Source of the DNA: Microvirga sp. BSC39
GTDB lineage: Bacteria > Pseudomonadota > Alphaproteobacteria > Rhizobiales > Beijerinckiaceae
Assembly (NCBI RefSeq): GCF_000739015.1
Contig: NZ_JPUG01000073.1
Coordinates: 124,001 to 188,000, forward strand
Direction of reading: 5' to 3'
DNA length: 64,000 nt
The first letter of the stretch is position 1. Each line of letters opens with the position of its first letter. The translations under genes and the position numbers were made by a program. Below, one piece after another: positions 41,643-50,513 of this stretch. The notes beneath the pieces were generated by a model. It was not told the DNA's origin, did no database searches, and worked only from the letters and a program-made list of their open reading frames with translations.

Positions 41643-43316
41643 GTGACGATCTCGATCGCCAACCGCATTCTTCTCGGCTTTGCCGCCATCGTCACCCTCA
41701 TGGTCGGGCTGAGCGTTTACTCCATCAACCGTCTCGACGACGTTCGCCAGACAACGGAACGGATCGTGTCGCGGGACATCACGCTGATGCGACAGCTGGA
41801 GGTCATCGACGACGATCAGAACATCATGCGCAATCTGCGGCAGCAGATCATGGCGGGTTATTTGCTTCGCGCTCTCGGCCAGCAGGTTTCCTTTGAGGAC
41901 CGCATCCAGGAGTGGACAAGGCAGGCCGCAAAGGCGGAGGCGGATATCGCCCAGGCAACGTCCATGGCGAGCGGCTTTGCCGCGCAATCGATCACTCCGG
42001 AACGTGGGGCTGCCTGGCAGCGGGTTGCGGAACTGCTCAGGGAGGCGAGTGAAGGCCTACGCCAGCTGCGAGCCGCCAGTGAACGGCAATTCGCGGAACT
42101 GCAGAGCGGCGACCTCGCGACCATGCAAAGAACTCAGGCGATCCTGGACGAGCGACGCAGCGAATGGATCCGGACCCTCGACAACGCCAGAGCCGTTCTG
42201 GCCGAGGCCAACGCAATCGGGCAGCGGCAGGCCGGCGAGATCTACGAGAGAAGCCGAACCTCGATCATCGTCGCCCTCGCGGGCACCGCGCTGCTCAGCC
42301 TGATCATCAGCTATTTCCTGCGATCCTCCATCGTGACGCCGCTCAACGCCTTCATGAACTTCGTCGAGCGGGTGGGACGCGGCGAGCTGGGCGGCCAGAT
42401 GGCCGTGACCGGCAAGGATGAAATCGGGCATCTCGGCGTCACGCTCAATTCCATGGTCGAGGGCTTGCGTCAGCTTGCCCGGCAGAGCCGCGAGGCGACG
42501 GAGAACCTGAACGCCGCCGCGGCGGAAATCCGCGCATCGACCCAGGAGCAGGCGGCCTCCGTCGAGGAGCAGCTTGCGGCCGTTCAGGAGACCGCCGCGA
42601 CCGTCGACGAGATCACTCATTCGGGCGCCCAGATCGGCAAGCGAGCCCAGGAGGTCATCGCCTCCGCCCAGGCCGCAGCGCAGACCAGCATGTCCGGCCT
42701 GCAGGCCGTCGACGACACCGCGCGCGCCATGGATGCGATCCGTGAGCAGGCCGAAGCGGTGGCGGAAAACATCGTGGCGCTCAGCGAGAAGACCCAGGCC
42801 GTCGGCGAGATCATCGCGTCCGTCAACGACATTTCGGAGCGCACGCATCTTCTGGCGCTCAACGCGGCCATCGAGGCGGCCGCGGCCGGCGAGAACGGCC
42901 GCAGCTTCGCGGTCGTGGCGTCCGAGATGAAGACGCTTGCCGATCAGGCAAAGGACGCGACCACGCAGGTGCGCTCGATCCTGGGCGACATCCAGCGCGG
43001 CATCAACTCGTCCGTGATGCTGACCGAGGAGGCCGTCAAGCGCGTGACCGCCGGCAAGGAACGCACCGACATTACGCAGCAGACGATCACCGGCATCTCG
43101 GGCCAGATTCAGGAAAGCGTGCAGACCTTCCAGCAGATCGTGGCCTCGACGAACCAGCAGCAGCTCGGCATCGAGCAGGTGATGAGCGCCCTGCAGAACA
43201 TCCGTCAGGCGAGCCAGCAGACGGCCGCCGGCACCCGCCAGCTCGACACGGCGGCGGCGAACCTGTCCCAGCTCTCGCAGCAGCTCCTCGGCTTGGCCGA
43301 ACGCTACCGTCTCTAG
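41643..43316 (+). CDS. Methyl-accepting chemotaxis protein (WspA-like position)
   Basis: The 557-residue receptor has TM1 (about 7-27), a periplasmic helical region of about 175 residues (CHASE3/4HB-like size), TM2 (206-226), a HAMP domain (227-279) and a cytoplasmic signalling coiled coil whose tip (397-430) reads ERTHLLALNAAIEAAAAGENGRSFAVVASEMKTLA in two parts. There is no C-terminal CheR/CheB tether pentapeptide. The start is GTG at 41643 with GGAG 6-9 bases upstream. The frame back to 41517 lies in cheW. The ligand or surface cue is unknown. Confidence 0.92.
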   Translation: MTISIANRILLGFAAIVTLMVGLSVYSINRLDDVRQTTERIVSRDITLMRQLEVIDDDQNIMRNLRQQIMAGYLLRALGQQVSFEDRIQEWTRQAAKAEADIAQATSMASGFAAQSITPERGAAWQRVAELLREASEGLRQLRAASERQFAELQSGDLATMQRTQAILDERRSEWIRTLDNARAVLAEANAIGQRQAGEIYERSRTSIIVALAGTALLSLIISYFLRSSIVTPLNAFMNFVERVGRGELGGQMAVTGKDEIGHLGVTLNSMVEGLRQLARQSREATENLNAAAAEIRASTQEQAASVEEQLAAVQETAATVDEITHSGAQIGKRAQEVIASAQAAAQTSMSGLQAVDDTARAMDAIREQAEAVAENIVALSEKTQAVGEIIASVNDISERTHLLALNAAIEAAAAGENGRSFAVVASEMKTLADQAKDATTQVRSILGDIQRGINSSVMLTEEAVKRVTAGKERTDITQQTITGISGQIQESVQTFQQIVASTNQQQLGIEQVMSALQNIRQASQQTAAGTRQLDTAAANLSQLSQQLLGLAERYRL

Positions 43317-43343
43317 GGCGTCGGACAAGGAGATGCGCGCATC

Positions 43344-45560
43344 GTGACGGATATCCGCAAACAGCTTCTGGTGGCCTTCGAGGTGGAACATCGGGAGCAT
43401 CTCGATGCGATCCGATCCGCGCTCGATCATGCCGGCCGGGGCGAGATCGACCTGACGGATGTCTTTCGCCGGGCGCATAGCCTGAAAGGAGCGGCCCGGG
43501 CCGTCGATCTGCCTGCGGTGGAAGACGTCGCGCACCAGCTCGAAGCCGTGTTCTGGCAGGTTCTGGAAGGGCAGCAATCCCTTGACGAGCCGACGCTCGC
43601 CACGGTGCGGCGGAACCTGGACACGATCGAGGACCTCGTTGCCGATGTCCTGAAGCCGCCCGCTGTGCGGGCGCCTGTGCAGTCCGCGCCGGCATCGCCG
43701 ACGGCACCTCGCGAGTCGGAGCCCTCGCTTGCACAAGCCGACACGATCGTCGACTCCGGCGGCGGCTCGTACCTGCGCGTATCGGCCGAGCAGATGGAGG
43801 AACTCTCTACCTCCATGCACCAGCTTCTGACAGTGCTGCAGGCGAACGAAAGCCTGGACGATGACTTGCGGCAGATCGAGATCGATAGCCGTGGCTTGAG
43901 GCGGAACTGGGATCACCTGCAAGAGCAGATGAACGCCTTGGGCGCGAACGCACAGCACGGATACAATGCCACCCAGCGCAGCACCGCGTCGTTCGCCCCG
44001 CGCCTGCGCGATTTCGACCAGAGCTTGAAGACTTTGCTCCGCAAGGTCTCCGCCCTGACCCGCGAACGCCGGCAGTCGAGCTGGTCCATCGATCAAGCCG
44101 CCCGGCAGGTTCGCGAGAACATCGACCGGGTGTCGCTCGTCTCGGCAGAGACGGTATTCGGCGGCTTCGGGCAGATGGTGCGCGAGATCGCCCGCAAGGC
44201 CGGTCGCGACGTGCATGTGCGCAGCATCGGGCTCGACATCCAAGTCGACCGGCAGGTGCTTCAGGCCCTCAAGGATCCGGTGATGCATCTCCTGCGCAAT
44301 GCGGTGAGCCATGGCGCGGAACCGCCTGACGAACGGATCACCAAGGGCAAGCCCGAGCGGGCCGAGGTCACCCTGGAGCTGGCCTCGCGCGGCGGTCGTC
44401 TCGTCATCGGCATCCGCGACGACGGGCGCGGCCCCGATCTCGCTCGCATCGAGCAGGTCGCCATCGAGCGCGGGCTGCTCCAGCCCAGGGCTCCAGGCCA
44501 CCCGCCGCCCATGATGGATCAGCTGCTCGCCCTCGTCTTCACGCCGGGCTTCTCGACGGCGGGCGAGGTCGACAGGCTGTCCGGCCGCGGCATGGGCCTA
44601 TCCGTCGTGGCGGAAGCGGTTCGCAAGCTGCAAGGATCCGCTCTGCTCCGGCCTCGCTATCCGCATGGCACGGAGGTTGTGCTGAACGTGCCGTTCACGG
44701 CCGCCCGTCAGCCCCTGCTGCTGCTGGAGGCTGAGGGCCGCATGTACGGACTGCCCGCCCATGCGGTGGAGCGCCTCCTGCGACTGCGTGCGAACGCCCT
44801 GGAAAGCGTGGAGGGCCGTCCGGCAGCCCGGATCGAGATCGGTGGGCAGGACGCTGTCGTTCCCCTTGTCGCCCTCGCGGCCCTGACAGGATCTCCCAAT
44901 GCTCCCCTCCCTACCGAGGCTGGACACGTGAAAGCCGTTCTCGTCCGCCATGGCTCCCGGACCTGCGCCCTCGCGGTCAATGCCGTCCATGACGTGCGGA
45001 CGATGCTCGTCAGCGACGTGCAGGCCATCGGGCTGAACGATCTGGTCTCGGGCACCGTGCTTCTGGAAGACGAAATGCCGGGTCTCGTGCTCAGCCCGGA
45101 CAGGCTGATCGAGCATTGGATCAGAAACGAGGGTCGCCTCGCGGCCGGCGGCCTCGGCCTCACAGGATGGGCTCCGGAGGAGGAGCGCCAAGCCAGGACG
45201 ATTCTCGTGGTTGACGATTCCATCACCACCCGCACCCTGGAGAAGAGCATCCTGGAGGCGCAGGGCTACGAGGTTCTCCTCAGCGTCGACGGCATCGACG
45301 CCCTTCATGTGCTGCGCTCGGGCGAGGCCATGATCGATCTCGTGATCGCCGACGTGGAAATGCCGCGCATGGACGGCTTCGGCCTGCTGCAGGCGATCAA
45401 GAACGACCCGAGGCTCTCCACCCTGCCGGTGATCCTGATGACGTCCCGGGCCGATCCGGAGGACGTGCGCAAGGGTCTCGATCTCGGCGCGAGCGCCTAT
45501 ATTACCAAGCAGAAGTTCGATCAGCGCGATTTGCTGGCCACGATCGGACAGGTGTTGTGA
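43344..45560 (+). CDS. cheA: CheA histidine kinase fused to a response-regulator domain (WspE-like)
   Basis: The 738 residues carry the Hpt domain with phospho-His45 (RRAHSLKGAARAVDL), a Pro/Ala linker, a dimerisation region, the ATPase domain (N-box HLLRNAVSHGAE 315-325, DDGRGP 359-364, GRGMGLSVV 414-422), a CheW-like domain (about 455-595) and a C-terminal receiver (619-738) with phospho-Asp670 and Lys722. CheA-REC hybrids are typical of Wsp/Frz-like systems. It starts with GTG at 43344 behind AAGGAG. Confidence 0.94.
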   Translation: MTDIRKQLLVAFEVEHREHLDAIRSALDHAGRGEIDLTDVFRRAHSLKGAARAVDLPAVEDVAHQLEAVFWQVLEGQQSLDEPTLATVRRNLDTIEDLVADVLKPPAVRAPVQSAPASPTAPRESEPSLAQADTIVDSGGGSYLRVSAEQMEELSTSMHQLLTVLQANESLDDDLRQIEIDSRGLRRNWDHLQEQMNALGANAQHGYNATQRSTASFAPRLRDFDQSLKTLLRKVSALTRERRQSSWSIDQAARQVRENIDRVSLVSAETVFGGFGQMVREIARKAGRDVHVRSIGLDIQVDRQVLQALKDPVMHLLRNAVSHGAEPPDERITKGKPERAEVTLELASRGGRLVIGIRDDGRGPDLARIEQVAIERGLLQPRAPGHPPPMMDQLLALVFTPGFSTAGEVDRLSGRGMGLSVVAEAVRKLQGSALLRPRYPHGTEVVLNVPFTAARQPLLLLEAEGRMYGLPAHAVERLLRLRANALESVEGRPAARIEIGGQDAVVPLVALAALTGSPNAPLPTEAGHVKAVLVRHGSRTCALAVNAVHDVRTMLVSDVQAIGLNDLVSGTVLLEDEMPGLVLSPDRLIEHWIRNEGRLAAGGLGLTGWAPEEERQARTILVVDDSITTRTLEKSILEAQGYEVLLSVDGIDALHVLRSGEAMIDLVIADVEMPRMDGFGLLQAIKNDPRLSTLPVILMTSRADPEDVRKGLDLGASAYITKQKFDQRDLLATIGQVL

Positions 45561-45570
45561 GTTTCATGCG

Positions 45571-46638
45571 ATGAGTATGGCGCCTCAGTTGCAGGTTCGG
45601 GTGATGGTCGTCGAGGACTCCCTCGTTGTCCGTCAGCTGCTCGTCCATATCATCGCCAGCGACCCGCGCCTTGTGGTGGCCGCCGCCGTCGGCTCGGCCG
45701 AGGAGGCGCTGCGGGAGATCGGCCGCATTCGACCGGACGTGATCTCCATGGACATCCGTCTGCCGGGAATGGACGGATTGGAGGCGACGCGCCGGATCAT
45801 GTCGGAGCACCCGACGCCCATCGTGGTCATTGCCGACAGCATCGAGGACTCGTCGCTCAAGATTTCCATGAACGCCCTGCGGGCCGGTGCGCTCACGGTG
45901 GTGGAGAAGCCTGTCGGCCTCTCCAGCGACGGCTATGCCGCCATCGCCAGCACCATTTGCACCCAGCTCTACATCATGAGCCAGGTGCCCGTGGTTCGGC
46001 AGCGCTCGATCACGCCGTGGCGTGACACCAGCGCGCCCCGGCGCGAACCGGAATGGAGCATGATGCGGCCGAGCCTCATGGGGATTGCCGCGTCGACCGG
46101 TGGACCTCCTGCGCTCGCAAAGGTTCTCGGCGCCTTGCCCACGGACTTTCCGCTGCCGATCCTGCTCGTCCAGCACATGGGGGCTCCCTTCATGGAAGGC
46201 TTCGCCTCCTGGTTGAACGGGTTGACCCCCCTCGAGGTACGCCTCGCCCAAGACCAGGAAGTCCCCGTCGCCGGCCGTGTCTATGTCGCGCCCGGCGACC
46301 GGCACCTGCTCGTCTCCCCGGCCGGCACATTGAAGCTGAGCGCCGAGCCCCCGCTCGGCAACCAGCGTCCCTCGGCCACCATGCTGTTCCAGTCGATGGC
46401 GCGCTCGCTCGGCCGCAGGGGCCTGGGGGTGATCCTCACCGGCATGGGGGAGGACGGCGCCCAGGGCCTCGTCGAGCTGCGCCAGGCCGGCGGCTATGCG
46501 GTGGCGGAGGACGAAAGCACCGCCGTCGTCTATGGCATGCCGGCAGCGGCGGCGCGCATGGGCGGCGTCAATGTCAGCCTGCCCCTCGACATGATCGCAC
46601 CCCGTATCCTGCGCCTGGCCCGAGGAGAGGTCGAATGA
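45571..46638 (+). CDS. cheB: CheB methylesterase (WspF-like)
   Basis: The 355-residue protein has a receiver domain with phospho-Asp61 (VISMDIRLPGMDGLE) and a methylesterase domain with the catalytic triad Ser175 (AASTGGP), His202 (VQHM) and Asp295 (GMGEDGAQG). It removes receptor methyl groups to reset signalling. It lies 10 bases after cheA and its stop overlaps the next start (ATGA). Confidence 0.94.
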   Translation: MSMAPQLQVRVMVVEDSLVVRQLLVHIIASDPRLVVAAAVGSAEEALREIGRIRPDVISMDIRLPGMDGLEATRRIMSEHPTPIVVIADSIEDSSLKISMNALRAGALTVVEKPVGLSSDGYAAIASTICTQLYIMSQVPVVRQRSITPWRDTSAPRREPEWSMMRPSLMGIAASTGGPPALAKVLGALPTDFPLPILLVQHMGAPFMEGFASWLNGLTPLEVRLAQDQEVPVAGRVYVAPGDRHLLVSPAGTLKLSAEPPLGNQRPSATMLFQSMARSLGRRGLGVILTGMGEDGAQGLVELRQAGGYAVAEDESTAVVYGMPAAAARMGGVNVSLPLDMIAPRILRLARGEVE

Positions 46639-48359
46639 GTGCGGAGGCCATGACGCAGGCTGCCGAAATCCTTCTTGTCGAGGATTCGGAGACCCAGGCG
46701 CTGCAGCTGCGCCACATGCTGGAGACGAACGGCTTTCATGTGTCCTGGCGTTCGACCGCGGAGGCCGCCCTCGACGGGCTGAACGAGAAGCTTCCCGACC
46801 TCGTCATCGCCGATTTTCACCTGCCGGGCATGAACGGGGATGAGCTGACCCGGCAGATGCGCCTGAACGTTCGCACGCGCGCCATTCCCGTCATCATGCT
46901 CACGGAGGCCCGGGAGCGCACCGTCGAACGGCAGGGGCTGGAGAGCGGGGCCGACGCGTACATCTCCAAATCCGCCGAACAGGAGCTGATCATCCTGCGA
47001 ATCAAGGCGCTGCTGCGCCGGCGCTCGCTGCCGATCGGCGACTCGCGGGAGGAGCGGCAGTCTCCCAGTTTCGGGGCCTTCCGGCGGGCCTGCATCCTGA
47101 TCGTGGACGACAGCATCACGCAGCGCACCTACCTCCAGAACATGCTGGGCCATGAAGGCTATGCCGTCACGACCGCGGCGGACCCTTCCGAGGCGCTCCG
47201 GCTGATGCGCTCGGCGGATGCCACCTGGGACTGCATTCTGGTCAACCTGCTGAGCCCGAACTTCGACGGCATCGAGCTGTGCCGCCAGTTCAACGTCTAC
47301 CGGGGCTTGGCTCCACTGCCGGGAGCAGACGCTCCGAGCTTCGCCATCGTGGGCCTCGGCAAGGAGGAGGGCGGCCAGCTCCTCGCCCGGGCCTTTGCCG
47401 CAGGTATCGACGACATCGTCCCCTCAGGCATCGAAGCCGACGGGATGCGGGTGCGCATTCGCGCCCTCGTGCGGCGCAAGCTCATGCAGGACGAGAACTG
47501 GCGCATCGAGGCGGAATTGCGCGAGCGCGAGATCGCCCTTGCCCGCGCTCGGGCCGAAGCCGCCTCGGCGGAGGCGCTCGCCAAGGCGAACCGCGAGCTG
47601 GAAGAGGCCAACGACCTCCTGAAGGGAACGCAGGCCCAGCTCGTCCAGGCCGCCAAGATGGCCTCCCTCGGCGAGCTGGTGGCGGGCATCGCCCACGAGA
47701 TCAACAATCCCCTGGCATTCATTCAGGCGCACCAGGGGACGGTGGAACGGCTGCTCGCCGAAATCGCCGCCAAGCTGCCGCACGATGCAGGCTTGGAGCG
47801 ACAGGTTCAGAAATCCCGTGACCGCATCGGCGCCATGAAGCTGGGGCTCGGCCGGATTCAGGAACTGGTCCTCAATCTCCGGCGCTTCTCGCGTCTGGAC
47901 GAAGGCGATTTCCAGACCGTCAATGTGCCCGAATCGATCGAGACCGTGCTGGCCCTCCTGGGCCATAAGCTCGGCACCCGGATCGATGTGCGCCGCCGCT
48001 ACAACGCGGCTCCGGATCTCTACTGTTCGCCGGCCCTTCTCAATCAGGTCGTGATGAACATCGTCGGCAATGCGGCCGATGCCATCAAGGGAACCGGCGG
48101 CATAGACATTGAAACCGAGAGCAACGAGACAACCTATACGATCAGGATCACCGATACGGGACCGGGAATACCACCCGAACTGCGGGAGCGCATCTTCGAG
48201 CCGTTCTTCACGACCAAACCCGTCGGGTCTGGAACTGGACTTGGTCTGGCCATCGCCTATAGCGTGGTCCAGGCCCACAAGGGGTCGATCACGGTGACTG
48301 CGGGGCCGGCCGGCGGTGCCAGCTTCATCATCACGATCCCGAGGCAGATTGTTTCATGA
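46635..48359 (+). CDS. Hybrid histidine kinase with two N-terminal receiver domains
   Basis: The 574 residues begin with REC1 (about 10-128, intact Asp60 in DLVIADFHLPG). REC2 (about 152-280) has the phospho-Asp position changed to Asn204 (CILVNLLSPNFDG) and no Lys in the usual KP position. A coiled coil (about 285-340), an H-box AGIAHEINNPLAF with His354 and a C-terminal ATPase domain (NIVGNAADAIKG, DTGPGIP, GTGLGLAIAY) follow. REC1 can be a phosphate acceptor from CheA, while REC2 looks structural. It occupies the place where Wsp clusters have the diguanylate cyclase wspR. Confidence 0.88.
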   Translation: MSAEAMTQAAEILLVEDSETQALQLRHMLETNGFHVSWRSTAEAALDGLNEKLPDLVIADFHLPGMNGDELTRQMRLNVRTRAIPVIMLTEARERTVERQGLESGADAYISKSAEQELIILRIKALLRRRSLPIGDSREERQSPSFGAFRRACILIVDDSITQRTYLQNMLGHEGYAVTTAADPSEALRLMRSADATWDCILVNLLSPNFDGIELCRQFNVYRGLAPLPGADAPSFAIVGLGKEEGGQLLARAFAAGIDDIVPSGIEADGMRVRIRALVRRKLMQDENWRIEAELREREIALARARAEAASAEALAKANRELEEANDLLKGTQAQLVQAAKMASLGELVAGIAHEINNPLAFIQAHQGTVERLLAEIAAKLPHDAGLERQVQKSRDRIGAMKLGLGRIQELVLNLRRFSRLDEGDFQTVNVPESIETVLALLGHKLGTRIDVRRRYNAAPDLYCSPALLNQVVMNIVGNAADAIKGTGGIDIETESNETTYTIRITDTGPGIPPELRERIFEPFFTTKPVGSGTGLGLAIAYSVVQAHKGSITVTAGPAGGASFIITIPRQIVS

Positions 48360-50257
48360 CCTTGTCGAGCGAGATGAATCCAACGAATGGCACGATCCTG
48401 GTCGTCGACGACGAGCCGGATATCCTGGTCGCACTCGAGGACCTCTTCGAGAACGACTACCGGGTGCTGACGGCCTCGTCCCCGACCCAGGCCCTGGACA
48501 TCCTTCAGCGTGAGCCGGAAATCGCCATCATCATCTCGGACCAGCGCATGCCGGAGATGCAGGGCGACGAGTTCCTGGCGAAAGCTCGAAACGTATCGGA
48601 TGCAGAGGCCATTCTTCTTACCGGTTATGCGGATCTGAAGGCTGTTATCGGCGCGGTCAACAAAGGCCGCATCATGGCCTACGTGCCCAAACCCTGGGAT
48701 CCCGCCGCCCTCTCCAACATGGTCGCCGCCGCCTATCAGCGGCGGCTGCTGGCACGGGAGCTCGATACCGAACGCGCACTCCTGCACGGGCTGATGGAGA
48801 GCACGGGCGACCTGATCTCGTTCAAGGATCTGGAAGGCCGCTTCGTGCGCCTGAATGCGAGCAAGGCGAGAAGCCTCGGATGCACGGCCGGCGACTGCCT
48901 GGGCCACAAGGAAAGGGATTACGTCTCGCCCGAGCGGGCGACGATGATCGAGGAGGCGGAGCGCCGCGCCATCGAGGCGCGCCAGCCCGACGAGGTGATC
49001 GAGGAGCGCACGCTGCCTGACGGCAGGACGCAGTGGTGTCTCATCAACCACATCCCGATCCTGGACGATCAGGGCACCGTGACGAACCTTGCCACCATCG
49101 AGCGCGACATCACGGAGCGCAAGCTGATGGAGATGCGCCTGCGTCAGGCCGACAAGATGCAGGCTCTCGGGACCCTGGCCGGGGGCGTGGCCCACGACTT
49201 CAACAATCTGCTGATGGCCGTGCTCGGCAGCCTGGACCTCGCCTCGCGCAGGGCTCCTGATGATCCGCGCCTGACGCGGCTCCTGCAGAATGCCACCTAT
49301 GCGGCAGAGCGGGGCGCATCCCTGACCCAGAGGCTCCTGAGCTTCAGCCGCCAGCGCGACCTGCGACTGCAGGCTGTGGACGTGAACCAGGTCATCGCCG
49401 GCATGAGCGACCTGCTGACTCGCACGCTCGGCGGTGTGATTCGGATCGAGCGGCATCTCGTGGATGAGCTCTGGTCCGCCATGGTGGACCCGGACCAGCT
49501 CGAACTGGCTATCCTGAACCTGTGCATCAACGCCCGCGATGCCATGGCGGAGAACGGTGTTCTCACCCTCTCGACCCGCAAAGAGGCGGTCGAGGACGGC
49601 CGGATCACCGATCTTACCGCCGGGGATTACGTGGTGATCTCGGTGACGGATACCGGCACCGGCATTCCGCCGGAGGTGCTGGCGCGGGTGCTGGAGCCCT
49701 TCTTCACTACGAAGGAGGTGGGCAAGGGTACGGGCCTGGGTCTTCCGATGGTCTACGGTCTGGCGCAGCAATCCGGCGGCACGGTGACGATCCACAGCAA
49801 GGTCGGTGTCGGCACGACGGTGGAACTCTACCTCTCCCGCGCCGTGAAGGCGCAGGACGGCAGACCCCACGAGGAGCATTCCATCGCTCCCGATGCTCCC
49901 AAAGTTCGTATCCTGCTCGTGGATGACGATGCGGAAGTGCGCACGGTCACAGCCGCCTACCTGAGCGAGATGGGCCATCGGGTCGTGGAAGCCGCCGACG
50001 GATCTTCAGCCCTCGACATCCTGAAAGCCGACGACCAGCTCGACGTGCTGATCGCTGACTTTGCCATGCCGGGCATGACGGGAACCGAGCTCGCCGACAA
50101 GGCCCATGAGGTCCGCCCCGGCGTCGGTATCCTGCTCATAACCGGATACGCCGATCCCAAGCGCGTTCCGGATGGCTATCTGATGCTGCACAAGCCGTTC
50201 ACCCGCATCGACCTCGCCGCGAAGGTCAGTGAAGCGGCCGGTCAAAAGCAGCAATGA
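48356..50257 (+). CDS. Hybrid kinase REC-PAS-HisKA-HATPase-REC
   Basis: The 633 residues comprise an N-terminal receiver with Asp62 (IIISDQRMPEMQG) that resembles RpfG/HD-GYP-type receivers (LLTGYADLKA, YVPKPWDP), a PAS domain (about 140-255), an H-box LAGGVAHDFNNLLMAV with His280, an ATPase domain (NARDAMAENG, DTGTGIP, GTGLGLPMV) and a C-terminal receiver with Asp568. It is the last gene of the chemosensory operon (ATGA overlap). Several receivers in one operon suggest a phosphorelay branching from CheA. The final output is not seen. Confidence 0.9.
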   Translation: MTLSSEMNPTNGTILVVDDEPDILVALEDLFENDYRVLTASSPTQALDILQREPEIAIIISDQRMPEMQGDEFLAKARNVSDAEAILLTGYADLKAVIGAVNKGRIMAYVPKPWDPAALSNMVAAAYQRRLLARELDTERALLHGLMESTGDLISFKDLEGRFVRLNASKARSLGCTAGDCLGHKERDYVSPERATMIEEAERRAIEARQPDEVIEERTLPDGRTQWCLINHIPILDDQGTVTNLATIERDITERKLMEMRLRQADKMQALGTLAGGVAHDFNNLLMAVLGSLDLASRRAPDDPRLTRLLQNATYAAERGASLTQRLLSFSRQRDLRLQAVDVNQVIAGMSDLLTRTLGGVIRIERHLVDELWSAMVDPDQLELAILNLCINARDAMAENGVLTLSTRKEAVEDGRITDLTAGDYVVISVTDTGTGIPPEVLARVLEPFFTTKEVGKGTGLGLPMVYGLAQQSGGTVTIHSKVGVGTTVELYLSRAVKAQDGRPHEEHSIAPDAPKVRILLVDDDAEVRTVTAAYLSEMGHRVVEAADGSSALDILKADDQLDVLIADFAMPGMTGTELADKAHEVRPGVGILLITGYADPKRVPDGYLMLHKPFTRIDLAAKVSEAAGQKQQ

Positions 50258-50351
50258 TGATATCACGTGCACAGCGGATCCCGCACGCGATTGTGGACAA
50301 ACCTGCCCTGCACGGCCATTGACGAAATTGTGAAGAATCGCGCAAATTTGA

Positions 50352-50388
50352 CCTTAAGAAGCTCTCTTTAAGGCTGCCTCGCAGGCAG
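50352..50388 (+). other. Tandem hairpins after the chemosensory operon
   Basis: CCTTAAGA (50352-50359) pairs with TCTTTAAGG (50365-50373, one bulge), followed at once by CTGCCT/AGGCAG (50374-50388). No U-run follows. They lie about 95 bases past the last kinase stop and may mark the operon end or protect the transcript. Confidence 0.3.
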
Positions 50389-50391
50389 AAA

Positions 50392-50464
50392 ATGGTTAAT
50401 TTCCTCTAAAAATTATCCATTGTTGCATGGACAGATTGACAATATCGGGGCTTCGCACCTTAAC
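50392..50464 (+). promoter_or_regulatory. Candidate dppA promoter region
   Basis: TTGACA at 50436-50441 is a perfect -35 box. With a 17-base spacer the -10 would be CTTAAC (50459-50464), which is weak but tolerated in alphaproteobacteria. ATGGTTAA at 50392-50399 is the reverse complement of the CtrA half-site TTAACCAT. The start codon of dppA is at 50514. The rest of the gap 50258-50513 shows no gene. Confidence 0.4.
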
Positions 50465-50513
50465 TCCGTCACAGAACGGCCATGAGTAGAGCCGTCTCAG
50501 AGGACCAAAGGTA

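Noticed and set aside
42057..44501. 814-codon open frame on the minus strand
   Set aside because: It lies opposite the MCP and CheA genes, which have clear domains and motifs. It is a product of high GC and codon bias.
48257..49978. 573-codon minus-strand frame
   Set aside because: It is antisense to the REC-PAS kinase, with no recognisable motif or RBS.
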